Positions 14,624 through 22,534 of a DNA stretch of 44,149 nt are shown here, in pieces. Location of the stretch: contig NZ_JACJLC010000025.1 of assembly GCF_016901955.1 (NCBI RefSeq), positions 1 through 44,149 on the forward strand, in the 5' to 3' direction. Numbering within the stretch: position 1 is the first letter of the stretch; each line of letters opens with the position of its first letter. Source of the DNA: Pseudoflavonifractor phocaeensis. Its GTDB lineage: Bacteria; Bacillota; Clostridia; Oscillospirales; Oscillospiraceae. The position numbers and the translations under genes are program-made. Below the pieces are notes generated by a model. That model was not told where the DNA came from. It did not search any database and worked only from the letters and a program-made list of their open reading frames with translations.

Positions 14624-16369
14624 ATGCAGAAAACGCAAAGCCCGCTGCTACGGCTGTGGCAGCTGGGCAGGGAACATCACGGCGGCCTGATTGCCGCCAT
14701 CTTCTGCGCGGTGGCGGGTGTCCTGCTGGGTCTGCTGCCGTATCTCTCGGCGGGGCACATCCTGGTAGCGCTTCTCACCGGGCAGCGGGACTGGAACTTC
14801 TATCTTCTGTGGTGCATGGTGGCCCTTGGTGGCTATCTGGCCAAAACTCTGCTTTACAATCTGGCACTCTCCCTCTCCCACAAGGCCACCTTCCAGATCC
14901 TGCGGGACATCCGGAAGATGGTTCTGTCCAAAATGCCCCGCTTACCCTTGGGAGACATTCTGGACACCTCCAGCGGACGGCTCAAACAGATCGTGGTAGA
15001 TCAGGTGGAGAGTATGGAGACGACGCTGGCCCATCTGCTGCCAGAGATGACCTCCAATCTGCTGGCGCCGGTATGCGTTCTCGTGTATCTGTTTACGCTG
15101 GACTGGCGTATGGCATTGCTGAGTCTGGTGTCCATTCCTGTGGGCATGGCTTTTATGATGGCCATCATGGGCAGCTATGGCAAGGACTATCAGGGTGCGG
15201 TGGAGACGACCCAGGCCATGAACGAGACCATTGTGGAGTACATCGGCGGCATTGAGGTCATCAAGGCCTTCAATCAGGGAAAGAACTCCTATGAGAAGTT
15301 CTCCTCCCGGGTACGAGCCAATGCTGCCTACTACTACAACTGGATGAAGAAATGCCAGTTTGGAATGGCGCTGGCCTATGCCATCGCTCCCACCACCCTT
15401 ATCACGGTGCTGCCTGTGGGCTGGATCTTCTACACTGGCGGCAGCTTGTCCGCAGAGGTATTTCTCACCACCATCATCCTGTCCATGAGTATTGTGGGAC
15501 CTCTCATTGCCGCCATGGGCTTTGTGGATAATCTTGCCAAGGTAGGTACCATCGTAGGTTCGGTGGATGAGATCCTGCTGAAACCGGAGCAGGATCACGG
15601 AACACAGCCGGCACAGCTGGGAAAACCGGATATCGCCTTGGATCATGTCTCCTTTGGATATGCCCAAGACAAGGAGATCCTCCACAACATCTCCCTCACC
15701 ATTCCGGCCGGCAGCCTCACCGCTTTGGTTGGACCCTCCGGTTCGGGCAAGTCCACCATCGCCAAGCTCATCGCCGGTTTCTGGGATGTGACCGAGGGCC
15801 GCATCACCCTGGGCGGCGTGGAGGAAAGCTGTATCCCACTGGAACAACTCTACGACCAGGTGGCCTTTGTTTCTCAGGACAATTACCTCTTTGACGATAC
15901 CATCCGGGAAAATATCCGTATGGGCCGGGTAAATGCCACGGATCAAGAAGTGGAACAAGTCGCCAAAGCCGCCGGATGCGACGGTTTCATCCGCCAGTTG
16001 GAGCATGGCTATGACACCCGGGTGGGCGGCGGAGGCGCCCATCTCTCCGGAGGAGAGCGGCAGCGTATCGCCATCGCCCGGGCTATGCTGAAAAACGCCC
16101 CCGTGGTGATTCTGGACGAGGCCACCGCCTACATTGATCCGGAGAATGAAGCAGTGGTTCAGCGGGCGGTGGCAAAACTGGTGGAGGGTAAGACGGTCAT
16201 CGTCATTGCCCACCGCCTGTCCACCATCACCGGCGCTGATCAGATCGTGGTGGTGAAGGATGGAAGCATCGAGGCGCAGGGCAGGCATGAAGACCTGCTG
16301 CGCCATTGTCCGTTGTACGCCGATCTGTGGCAGGCTCACATGGGCGCAAAGGAGGGAGAAACGGTATGA
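14624..16369 (+). CDS. ABC transporter, fused membrane-ATPase half (pair 2, first subunit; IrtA/YbtP-like)
   Basis: A 581-residue half-transporter with six predicted helices and a C-terminal ATPase: Walker A GPSGSGKST (about 370), signature LSGGERQRIA (about 474), VVILDEATAYIDPENE (about 495), H-switch IAHR. The start ATG at 14624 has AAAGGAGG. It is translationally coupled to the next gene by an ATGA overlap. It is similar to the 11311 and 26306 products and differs from the second-subunit type (9575, 16366, 28066), so the four pairs appear to be duplications of one ancestral heterodimer. Import of an iron chelate is inferred from box G and the neighbourhood. Confidence 0.93.
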   Translation: MQKTQSPLLRLWQLGREHHGGLIAAIFCAVAGVLLGLLPYLSAGHILVALLTGQRDWNFYLLWCMVALGGYLAKTLLYNLALSLSHKATFQILRDIRKMVLSKMPRLPLGDILDTSSGRLKQIVVDQVESMETTLAHLLPEMTSNLLAPVCVLVYLFTLDWRMALLSLVSIPVGMAFMMAIMGSYGKDYQGAVETTQAMNETIVEYIGGIEVIKAFNQGKNSYEKFSSRVRANAAYYYNWMKKCQFGMALAYAIAPTTLITVLPVGWIFYTGGSLSAEVFLTTIILSMSIVGPLIAAMGFVDNLAKVGTIVGSVDEILLKPEQDHGTQPAQLGKPDIALDHVSFGYAQDKEILHNISLTIPAGSLTALVGPSGSGKSTIAKLIAGFWDVTEGRITLGGVEESCIPLEQLYDQVAFVSQDNYLFDDTIRENIRMGRVNATDQEVEQVAKAAGCDGFIRQLEHGYDTRVGGGGAHLSGGERQRIAIARAMLKNAPVVILDEATAYIDPENEAVVQRAVAKLVEGKTVIVIAHRLSTITGADQIVVVKDGSIEAQGRHEDLLRHCPLYADLWQAHMGAKEGETV

Positions 16370-18096
16370 TCGAGACATTCAGAGGTATCTGGCGGTTTGC
16401 CGGTGAGGAACAGCGCAACATCCGGCGCTCGGTGATCGCCTGCTTTTTCAATGCGGTATTCCATATGTTTGAGATTGCCGCCATCTACTACACCATCCTG
16501 GCTCTGCTGGATGGAAAAACCGGCCCTGCCACGGCGTGGCAGGCGCTGGGTCTGTTGGCAGTCAGTATTCTGGGCAGCGCCGTGACCAAGTATTTCTCCC
16601 AACTCCAGCAGACCCACGCCGGGTACTTCATGGCGGCAAATAAGCGCGTGGCCATCGGGCAGCGGATGAAATCCGTCCCCATGGGCTACTTCAACGACAA
16701 CAGCCTGGGAGAGCTCACCGGGGTCTGCACCACCGTGCTGGACAATGTGGAGTCTGTGGCTCCTATGGTACTGGTGACCATGTTGGGTGGGCTGCTCAAC
16801 GCTCTGGTCTTTACGGTGATGATCCTGATTTTTGACTGGCGGATCGGTCTCATTGTGGTGGCGGCCACAGCAGTTTATTTGTTCATCACCTCGGCCATGG
16901 AGCAAAAATCCGCCGCCCTCGCCCCGCACCGTCAGAAGTCCGAGGCCAAGTTGGTGGAGGCGGTGCTGGAGTATGTGCAGGGCATGAGCGTGGTGAAGTC
17001 CTTCAACCTCACCGGACGGGGTGACCGCACCTTGCAGGAAGCACTGGAATACAACTGCCGCAGCAACCTGAACATCGAAAAGATGTTCACCCCTTATATT
17101 ATGGCGCAGGGGATCGCGCTCCAGCTGGGAAGCGTGGCCATGATGCTTGCGGCGGTATGGTTCTATCTCTCCGGAACGATGATTCTGGCCAACGCTCTGA
17201 TGGTGGTCATCATGTCCTTCCTGGTCTTTGCTCAGATCTCCTCGGCGGGCAGCGGCATGTCCCTGCTGCGTATCGTCAGCAGCTGCATGGCCCATGCCGA
17301 TGAGACGGACGCCATGCCCCAGCTGGCAGAGACCGGTCGGGCCGGCACGCCCAGGGAGCACAGCATTACCTTCGACCATGTTTCGTTCTCTTATGACCAG
17401 CGGCCTATCCTGCGGGATGTATCCTTCGCCATCCCGGACAGAACCACCACCGCCATCGTGGGCCCCAGCGGTTCCGGGAAAACCACACTGTGTAATCTCA
17501 TCGCCCGGTTCTGGGATGTGGAGAGCGGCGCCGTCCTTGTGGGCGGTCAGAATGTGAAGGACTATACTCTGGAGGACCTGATGGATCAGATCTCCATGGT
17601 ATTTCAGAAGGTCTATCTCTTTGCCGACACGGTGGAAAATAACATCAAGTTTGGATGCCCCAATGCCACCCACGAGGAAGTGGTGGCTGCGGCGAAGAAA
17701 GCCTGTTGCCACGACTTCATTCTCACCCTGCCCCAAGGCTATGACACCGTCATCGGCGAGGGTGGTTCCAGTCTTTCCGGCGGCGAGAAGCAGCGCATCT
17801 CCATTGCTCGGGCTATCCTGAAGGATGCTCCCATCGTGATTCTGGATGAAGCCACCGCCAATGTAGACCCGGAGAATGAGGACCGACTGCAAAAGGCCAT
17901 CGAAGCTCTGACCCGGGATAAGACTATCCTGATGATCGCTCACCGGCTGAAGACGGTCCGCAACGCCGACCAGATCCTGGTGCTGGACGGCGGACAGATC
18001 GTTCAGCGGGGCACCCACAGCCAGCTCATGGCCCAGGAGGGCCTGTATCAAGCGTTCGTATCCGGCCGTAAAGAGTCCGGCCAGTGGAAGCTCTAA
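16366..18096 (+). CDS. ABC transporter, fused membrane-ATPase half (pair 2, second subunit; IrtB/YbtQ-like)
   Basis: A 576-residue half-transporter: six helices, then an ATPase with Walker A GPSGSGKTT (about 366), signature LSGGEKQRIS (about 470), VILDEATANVDPENED (about 491) and H-switch IAHR. The membrane domain carries the MGYFNDNSLGELT motif, matching the MGYFTEGNIGKIS of the 9575 product and the LGYFSKNNLGDIL of the 28066 product. This is the mark of the second-subunit type here. ATG at 16366 overlaps the previous stop by 4 bases. It ends before a strong terminator at 18129. Confidence 0.93.
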   Translation: MIETFRGIWRFAGEEQRNIRRSVIACFFNAVFHMFEIAAIYYTILALLDGKTGPATAWQALGLLAVSILGSAVTKYFSQLQQTHAGYFMAANKRVAIGQRMKSVPMGYFNDNSLGELTGVCTTVLDNVESVAPMVLVTMLGGLLNALVFTVMILIFDWRIGLIVVAATAVYLFITSAMEQKSAALAPHRQKSEAKLVEAVLEYVQGMSVVKSFNLTGRGDRTLQEALEYNCRSNLNIEKMFTPYIMAQGIALQLGSVAMMLAAVWFYLSGTMILANALMVVIMSFLVFAQISSAGSGMSLLRIVSSCMAHADETDAMPQLAETGRAGTPREHSITFDHVSFSYDQRPILRDVSFAIPDRTTTAIVGPSGSGKTTLCNLIARFWDVESGAVLVGGQNVKDYTLEDLMDQISMVFQKVYLFADTVENNIKFGCPNATHEEVVAAAKKACCHDFILTLPQGYDTVIGEGGSSLSGGEKQRISIARAILKDAPIVILDEATANVDPENEDRLQKAIEALTRDKTILMIAHRLKTVRNADQILVLDGGQIVQRGTHSQLMAQEGLYQAFVSGRKESGQWKL

Positions 18097-18128
18097 GAGG
18101 AGGAACGCCCAAACCATCATGAAAAGAG

Positions 18129-18165
18129 GAGTGCCGCCACCGGGTATATTCCGGCGGCGGCACTC
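18129..18165 (+). terminator. Terminator of ABC pair 2 operon
   Basis: GAGTGCCGCC pairs with GGCGGCACTC, with an inner CGG/CCG extension, followed by TTGTTGTG. It lies 32 bases after the stop codon. Confidence 0.82.
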
Positions 18166-18224
18166 TTGTTGTGTCCGGGAGATTGCGCTTGAAGGGGCAA
18201 TTGATACTGAAAATGGAAAATCAC

Positions 18225-18253
18225 TTGACTGGTTAGCGTTTGCTAACTATAAT
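18225..18253 (+). promoter_or_regulatory. Promoter of the methyltransferase operon with GTTAGC box H filling the spacer
   Basis: TTGACT (18225-18230), then exactly 17 bases, then TATAAT (18248-18253). The spacer is GGTTAGCGTTTGCTAAC, so the box (18232-18247) occupies it completely. A regulator bound here would exclude RNA polymerase. The start codon of the first gene is 35 bases downstream of the -10. Confidence 0.88.
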
Positions 18254-18288
18254 CAAGCGTAGAGTACCGTGTCTTTTGAGGAGGGCCT

Positions 18289-19134
18289 ATGGAGAAGTAC
18301 AAAATCGAGAAGGACTCCGTGCAGGAGACGCTCATCATCCCGCTGTATGGCCGGTGGATCTGCTCGCGGCGGTTCCCCGGACTGTATCAGGATGCCGCGG
18401 CGGCCATACTGATGGAGAAGGTGGACTACGACTTCTCCCCTTTGGAGCGGCGGGCAAACGGTCTGATGCAGACCTTCGGCGCGCTGGAGGTCGCCATGCG
18501 CCAGAATGACCTCGCCTGGGAGGTGCGGGACTATCTGAATGCCCATCCCAGAGCGGCCGTCATCAATCTGGGCTGCGGTCTGGACAACACCGGGCGGGCC
18601 TGTGACAACGGCCGGTGCAGCATCTGGAATATCGACCTGCCGGATGTGATTGAACTGCGGGATCGCCTGCTTCCGCCCGGAGAGCGGGAGAAAAACCTGA
18701 CCTTTGATCTGAAAGACCCGCGCTGGATGGATGCCGTCCGCAATGATCCTGATGATGGGGTGGTGCTGTTTGCCGCCGGAGTCTTCTATTACTTCACGAC
18801 AGAAGAGGTGAAAGCTCTGGTCACAGGCATCGCAAAACGCTTCCCAGGAGGGCGGCTGGTCTTTGACGCGGCCGGGCAAACGGCTGTCCGGCTGATGCTG
18901 AAAACCTGGGTGAAGCAGGCGGGCATCCGGGATGTGGGGGCCTATTTCTCCGTCAAGGACGCCAAGGGGGAGCTGGAGCCCTGGTCGCCGCTGTTTTCTG
19001 TTTCCAGCCGGGGCTATATGCTGGGCTATCAATCGCTTCATGATCCGGCGGTTCGCCCCGTCCACCGGCTGCTGGCGAAGCTGGCCGACGGACCGATGCG
19101 CCTCCAGATCGTCCGGATTGACTTTGCAGAATGA
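18289..19134 (+). CDS. LCM/TcmP-type SAM-dependent methyltransferase (paralogue 1)
   Basis: A 281-residue methyltransferase resembling the leucine-carboxyl-methyltransferase (LCM/Ppm1) group, with SAM motif VINLGCGLDNT (about residues 86-96), the acidic IDLPDVIELR motif and the E-R-LLPPGERE block typical of that group. The N-terminal VQETLIIPLYGRWICSRRFPGLYQD parallels VEDTLFVPMLGRIYASEYCPRILYD-type residues in the 21573 product, so the two are paralogues. These families methylate carboxyl or hydroxyl groups of small molecules. The substrate here is unknown. ATG at 18289 with GAGGAGGG. It is the first gene after the box H promoter, so it is likely expressed when iron is short (inference). Confidence 0.9.
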   Translation: MEKYKIEKDSVQETLIIPLYGRWICSRRFPGLYQDAAAAILMEKVDYDFSPLERRANGLMQTFGALEVAMRQNDLAWEVRDYLNAHPRAAVINLGCGLDNTGRACDNGRCSIWNIDLPDVIELRDRLLPPGEREKNLTFDLKDPRWMDAVRNDPDDGVVLFAAGVFYYFTTEEVKALVTGIAKRFPGGRLVFDAAGQTAVRLMLKTWVKQAGIRDVGAYFSVKDAKGELEPWSPLFSVSSRGYMLGYQSLHDPAVRPVHRLLAKLADGPMRLQIVRIDFAE

Positions 19135-19195
19135 TGATACCTAACCGATTTTTTCCACCCAGAATACGAGCAGATGATCGTGATAGGGGATGTGT

Positions 19196-19711
19196 ATGAA
19201 CTGGACGCGCACCGTTTTGGACGGGTTCGCTATGGCGGCCTACTTTAACCTGTTTGCCGGACTGGTGGCGCTGTATAAGCCTCGGCTGATGTTCCCCGGT
19301 TATCCGCCCGCCATCATCAAGGCGGCAAAAGATCCGCCCACCAGTGCGGAAAACCGCTTTTACTGGATTTGGATCTGTTTTGGGGAGCTGCTGCCCCTTC
19401 TGCTTTATGGCGCGGTCAGTACCATGGAAGGTGGGACAACAGGGTTCTGGCCTCTGGCTCTGACCGGGTATATCCAGTGGATGATGGTCAATTTCTGCGA
19501 CCTGTTCTTTCTGGATTTTTGGCTGGTTCAGAGGAAGGCGAAAAGACGGTTTATCATTCCGGGGACCGAAGGGCACCCCGGCTACAGGTTCAACGCCTGG
19601 ATGAAGGACTACGCTCTGCCGGAGTACCTGCTCCAGTGGCCGTTTTTGATGTGTCCCATCCTGGCGGCAGCCCAGGCAGGGCTGGGGCTGCTCATCGATA
19701 TATTTTGGTGA
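19196..19711 (+). CDS. Unidentified integral membrane protein in the methyltransferase operon
   Basis: A protein of about 171 residues with four hydrophobic segments (approximately residues 10-30, 55-75, 83-108 and 145-168) and a conserved-looking EGHPGYRFNAWMKDYALPEYLLQW stretch whose key residues are H-P-G-Y-R. I do not recognise a family. ATG at 19196 is chosen because AGGGG lies six bases upstream. An ATG six bases earlier overlaps that site. It is flanked by methyltransferase genes in one operon, so it could transport or anchor the methylated product. That is inference from position only. Confidence 0.7.
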   Translation: MNWTRTVLDGFAMAAYFNLFAGLVALYKPRLMFPGYPPAIIKAAKDPPTSAENRFYWIWICFGELLPLLLYGAVSTMEGGTTGFWPLALTGYIQWMMVNFCDLFFLDFWLVQRKAKRRFIIPGTEGHPGYRFNAWMKDYALPEYLLQWPFLMCPILAAAQAGLGLLIDIFW

Positions 19712-19736
19712 ACGGTAAGAAAACAAGATGTGCCGC

Positions 19737-19981
19737 ATGACTGCTCCTTTTCAAATCATCAGTCCGGCAGTCAAGATGATGGGGTACAAAAATTGTTTCC
19801 CATACCCCCAGAGGGGCCGCTGGAGGAAGGGAAAAAAGATGAATGAAGAGTGTGGCTTTCAGCGGCATTCGATGACATGATTCCGAAGATATCAGTGAAA
19901 AAGCGCTCCAATGTGGGGCCCGCACTGTTTGGTACCAGCTCTGCCCTCATGATGACGCTGGATGTGGCGCTGGGTGCTTGA
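19737..19981 (+). pseudogene. Degraded gene with ZIP-family metal transporter C-terminus
   Basis: A continuous protein-like reading needs one frameshift in a C-run (19805-19809, one base short) and passes one TGA (about 19854). The last part reads FDDMIPKISVKKRSNVG...LMMTLDVALGA and ends at 19979-19981. It resembles the C-terminus of ZIP metal transporters (consensus like VEELIPE...HSN.GT...LMMVLDVALG). The ZIP catalytic helices are absent, so this is a relic. The first 35 codons (MTAPFQIISPAVKMMGYKN...) are not recognised and may come from another gene. The stretch fills the 287-base gap between two operon genes. Confidence 0.5.
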
Positions 19982-19998
19982 GTGAGTGAAGGTGAAAA

Positions 19999-20691
19999 AT
20001 GGGACAAGAAGAGCGGATTCAAAAAGCCTACCGGGGATTGGGAGGCAAACGGACATTTTATGATGGCATGATCACCTGTTCCACCCTGTCAGGCCGGGCG
20101 GTGTGCAGTCTGGTATGGGAAATGGGCCGTGCGGAAACCCAGGACTACCTTTGCGCCGCCCTTTCCGGAATACCGGAGGGGTTTTCCGGAAGACTGCTGG
20201 AAGTCCCCGTGGGTACCGGCATACTGACCATGCCCCTCTATCGGGAAATGCCGGAGGCGGAGATCACCTGCCTGGATTACTCGCTGGAGATGCTGGAACG
20301 GGCAAAATGCCGGGGCGAGGGACTTTCCCATGTGCGTTTTCAGCAGGGGGATGTTGGGGGGCTGCCTTTTGGGGACGGCAGTTTCGACATCGTACTCTCA
20401 CTCAACGGCTTTCATGCGTTCCCGGACAAGGAGGCCGCCTGGCGGGAGATCGTTCGCGTACTGCGGCCCGGCGGGACCTTCTGCGGCTGTTTCTATGTGC
20501 GGGGACAAAACCGCCGCACCGACTGGCTGGTCCGCAGACTGTATGTGCCAAAGGGCTGGTTCACCCCGCCCTTTGAGACGGCGGAGAGCCTGTGGCATCG
20601 TCTGGAGGAAACATTCGGGCCGGCAAAGGTTCGCACCGTTCAGGGCATAGCCTCTTTTGTCTGCCGGAAGGCGAAGGAGAAACACCCGTAA
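19999..20691 (+). CDS. Class I SAM-dependent methyltransferase
   Basis: A 230-residue methyltransferase of Methyltransf_11 type: SAM motif I LLEVPVGTGILT (about residues 66-77), acidic ITCLDYSLEML, motif II FDIVLSLNGFHAF and motif III VLRPGGTFCGCF. The usual G-x-G is preserved although motif I starts with VPVG rather than LGCG. The start ATG at 19999 follows GAAGGTG at 6 bases. It sits inside the box H operon after the ZIP relic. The C-terminal part (WLVRRLYVPKGWFTPPF) is similar in layout to the 8704 enzyme (LWFMGLSGFRVYHVWT), which suggests related substrates (inference). Confidence 0.92.
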   Translation: MGQEERIQKAYRGLGGKRTFYDGMITCSTLSGRAVCSLVWEMGRAETQDYLCAALSGIPEGFSGRLLEVPVGTGILTMPLYREMPEAEITCLDYSLEMLERAKCRGEGLSHVRFQQGDVGGLPFGDGSFDIVLSLNGFHAFPDKEAAWREIVRVLRPGGTFCGCFYVRGQNRRTDWLVRRLYVPKGWFTPPFETAESLWHRLEETFGPAKVRTVQGIASFVCRKAKEKHP

Positions 20692-20732
20692 ACGAATTGT
20701 ACACAAATATTGAACAACAGGAGGAAAATCAA

Positions 20733-21548
20733 ATGCAGCAAAAGCGTAATCAACAAGCAGAAATTCGTCTCGGCAGTCACGGCGAAGACTACGGGAGCTG
20801 GATGTCCAATCCCGTGTTCTATATTATCGGCGGCATTACGGCTCTGGGCGTGGTTTTGGCCATACTCTCCTTTTCGGTGTTCCACATCACAGCTCTCGGC
20901 GTTCTGCTCTCAGTTGTTACGGCGGCGCTGGCAGCCCTGCTGGTCTGGATCACATGGATCAGGCGCCAGTATGCCTTTGGCGGCGGCGGGATCATGGAAC
21001 AGGTTCACCGGGTCGTTCTCTCTCATCTGGACTATGACGGCCAGGGCAGTCTCTTGGAAGTCGGCTGCGGCTCCGGAGCCCTGTCGATTCGTGCGGCCCT
21101 GACCTGGCCGGAGTCAAAGGTCACTGGCATGGACTACTGGGGAGCTGTTTACAATTACAGCAAGGCCCTCTGTGAGAAAAACGCCGCAAGTGAAGGCGTG
21201 GCCTCCCGGTGTGTGTTCCGGCATGGTGACGCTAATCATCTGGATTTCCCCGATGAGAGTTTTGACGCGGTCATCAGCAACTATGTCTACCACAATGTCA
21301 TGGGAGCCGATATGCACAAACTGTTGCTGGAGAGCCTGCGGGTGCTGAAAAAAGGCGGCGTCTTCGCGCTGAACGATGATATGAAACCCAGGCTGTACGG
21401 CGATATGGATGCCTTTGCCCAAAAACTGCGGGAGATGGGCTATCAGGATGTCCGGCTCATTGATACCGCGGAAGAAGCCTTCGGTTCACGCCGCCGGGCT
21501 GCCATGATGATGCTGGGCTCTTCCCGGCTGCTTGTGGGCAGAAAGTAA
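20733..21548 (+). CDS. Membrane-anchored class I SAM-dependent methyltransferase
   Basis: A 271-residue protein with two N-terminal transmembrane helices (about residues 27-48 and 52-73), then a methyltransferase domain: SAM motif LLEVGCGSGALS (about 108-119), acidic VTGMDYWG, motif II FDAVISNYVYHNV, motif III VLKKGGVFALND. The catalytic domain should face the cytoplasm. ATG at 20733 has a perfect AGGAGG. The frame is open further upstream, but that part overlaps the previous gene. Membrane anchoring is unusual for a small-molecule methyltransferase and suggests a substrate that is lipid-like or delivered by a transporter. Confidence 0.9.
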   Translation: MQQKRNQQAEIRLGSHGEDYGSWMSNPVFYIIGGITALGVVLAILSFSVFHITALGVLLSVVTAALAALLVWITWIRRQYAFGGGGIMEQVHRVVLSHLDYDGQGSLLEVGCGSGALSIRAALTWPESKVTGMDYWGAVYNYSKALCEKNAASEGVASRCVFRHGDANHLDFPDESFDAVISNYVYHNVMGADMHKLLLESLRVLKKGGVFALNDDMKPRLYGDMDAFAQKLREMGYQDVRLIDTAEEAFGSRRRAAMMMLGSSRLLVGRK

Positions 21549-21572
21549 TTTGTCCAAACAGGAGGGTTGACC

Positions 21573-22397
21573 ATGTCCAAGTTGGGCGTTGTAGAGGACA
21601 CGCTGTTTGTCCCCATGCTGGGCAGGATCTATGCCAGCGAGTACTGCCCGCGGATTTTATACGATCAAAAGGCGCTGGAGTTAAAAGAGAAATTGCCGTT
21701 CGGTCTGCTGAAGCAGGACAGCCAGAGCCAGTATACCCTACTGGCCTCCGCCGTCCGTTCTGCCAATATGGACCGGTTCATCCGGGCGTTTCTGGACCGC
21801 AGGCCAAACGGTGTCATTGCCCAGCTTGGCTGTGGCCTGGAGACGGCCTATTACCGCTGCGACAATGGGAAGACGCGTTGGTATGCGGTGGATCTGCCCC
21901 ATGTGGTGAAGTATCGGCGGGAGCTGCTGCCGGAGCCGGAGCGGGAGACCTATCTCGCCGGAGATGCCTTTGCTGAAGACTGGATCAAGCAGATCCGCGC
22001 CGATGTGCCGGACGCTCCTATTCTGGTCATCGCCGGCGGTCTGTTCCACTATTTTGAGGAAAGCAAGGTTGTGGGCCTCCTGCGGATGCTCACGGGGTTT
22101 GGAGAGATTGAAATCGTCTTTGATACCGTGAGCAAAAGCGGCATGGCCATGATGCGAAAGAAATACATGAAGCAGGTGGGCCACGGGGACGCACAGATGT
22201 TTTTCTATGTGGATTCCGCGGCGGAGTTGTCCGGGAAAATAGGCGGCGGGGTCAGGGTGCTGGCTGAGGAGCCCTATTACCGCCATATCCCCCGAACCGG
22301 ATTGAAGCTGTCCACCAAGATCAGCATGGCGGTTTCGGACCGGTTTGGTATGGTGAAGATGGTACATCTCTGTCACAGCGCTAAATTCCATGACTAA
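21573..22397 (+). CDS. LCM/TcmP-type SAM-dependent methyltransferase (paralogue 2)
   Basis: A 274-residue paralogue of the 18289 product. Shared features: N-terminal EDTLFVPMLGRIYASEYCPR, SAM motif VIAQLGCGLETAYYRCDNG (about residues 81-99), VDLPHVVKYRRELLPEPERE block, and a conserved AGGLFHYFEE segment after the core. ATG at 21573 lies six bases after AGGAGGG; a TTG two codons earlier is less likely. It is the last gene of the box H operon, before a terminator at 22459. Two LCM-type enzymes in one operon could act on two positions of the same compound or form a heterodimer (inference). Confidence 0.9.
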   Translation: MSKLGVVEDTLFVPMLGRIYASEYCPRILYDQKALELKEKLPFGLLKQDSQSQYTLLASAVRSANMDRFIRAFLDRRPNGVIAQLGCGLETAYYRCDNGKTRWYAVDLPHVVKYRRELLPEPERETYLAGDAFAEDWIKQIRADVPDAPILVIAGGLFHYFEESKVVGLLRMLTGFGEIEIVFDTVSKSGMAMMRKKYMKQVGHGDAQMFFYVDSAAELSGKIGGGVRVLAEEPYYRHIPRTGLKLSTKISMAVSDRFGMVKMVHLCHSAKFHD

Positions 22398-22458
22398 ACG
22401 GGATAAAGCCGTCCAATCGGAGCGGAAAGAACAGCGATGTGCCGCTATACTCAGTAAG

Positions 22459-22481
22459 AAGGGGCGCGCTGAGCGCCTTTT
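22459..22481 (+). terminator. Terminator of the methyltransferase operon
   Basis: AAGGGGCGC and GCGCCTTTT pair across GCTGA, using two G-T wobbles, with the T-run in the 3' arm. It lies 62 bases after the last stop codon and just before box I. Confidence 0.7.
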
Positions 22482-22494
22482 CTCAGAAATAACG

Positions 22495-22510
22495 GTTAGC
22501 ATAATCTAAC
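22495..22510. promoter_or_regulatory. GTTAGC box I, upstream of ECF cassette 1
   Basis: GTTAGCATAATCTAAC: the left half-site is complete, the right lacks the G (TCTAAC). It is 24 bases upstream of the ATG of the S component. CATAAT inside the box might be the -10, but no convincing -35 was found. Confidence 0.68.
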
Positions 22511-22534
22511 TACATCAAAGGAGAGCGGTACATC

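Noticed and set aside
16336-18120. 594-codon open frame antisense to the second subunit of ABC pair 2
   Set aside because: A mirror frame of GC-rich codons. The plus strand encodes intact Walker and signature motifs. Similar long antisense frames at 11416-13080 and 28003-29676 were rejected for the same reason.
19771-20022. 83-codon minus-strand frame in the gap before the 19999 methyltransferase
   Set aside because: Low-complexity Ser/Pro-rich translation with no ribosome site. The plus strand carries the ZIP-like relic.
18289-22397. Nicotianamine-like (staphylopine-type) metallophore synthesis genes among the methyltransferases
   Set aside because: No partner genes of that pathway (racemase, opine-type dehydrogenase) are present, and the four proteins have ordinary SAM-methyltransferase or LCM motifs.
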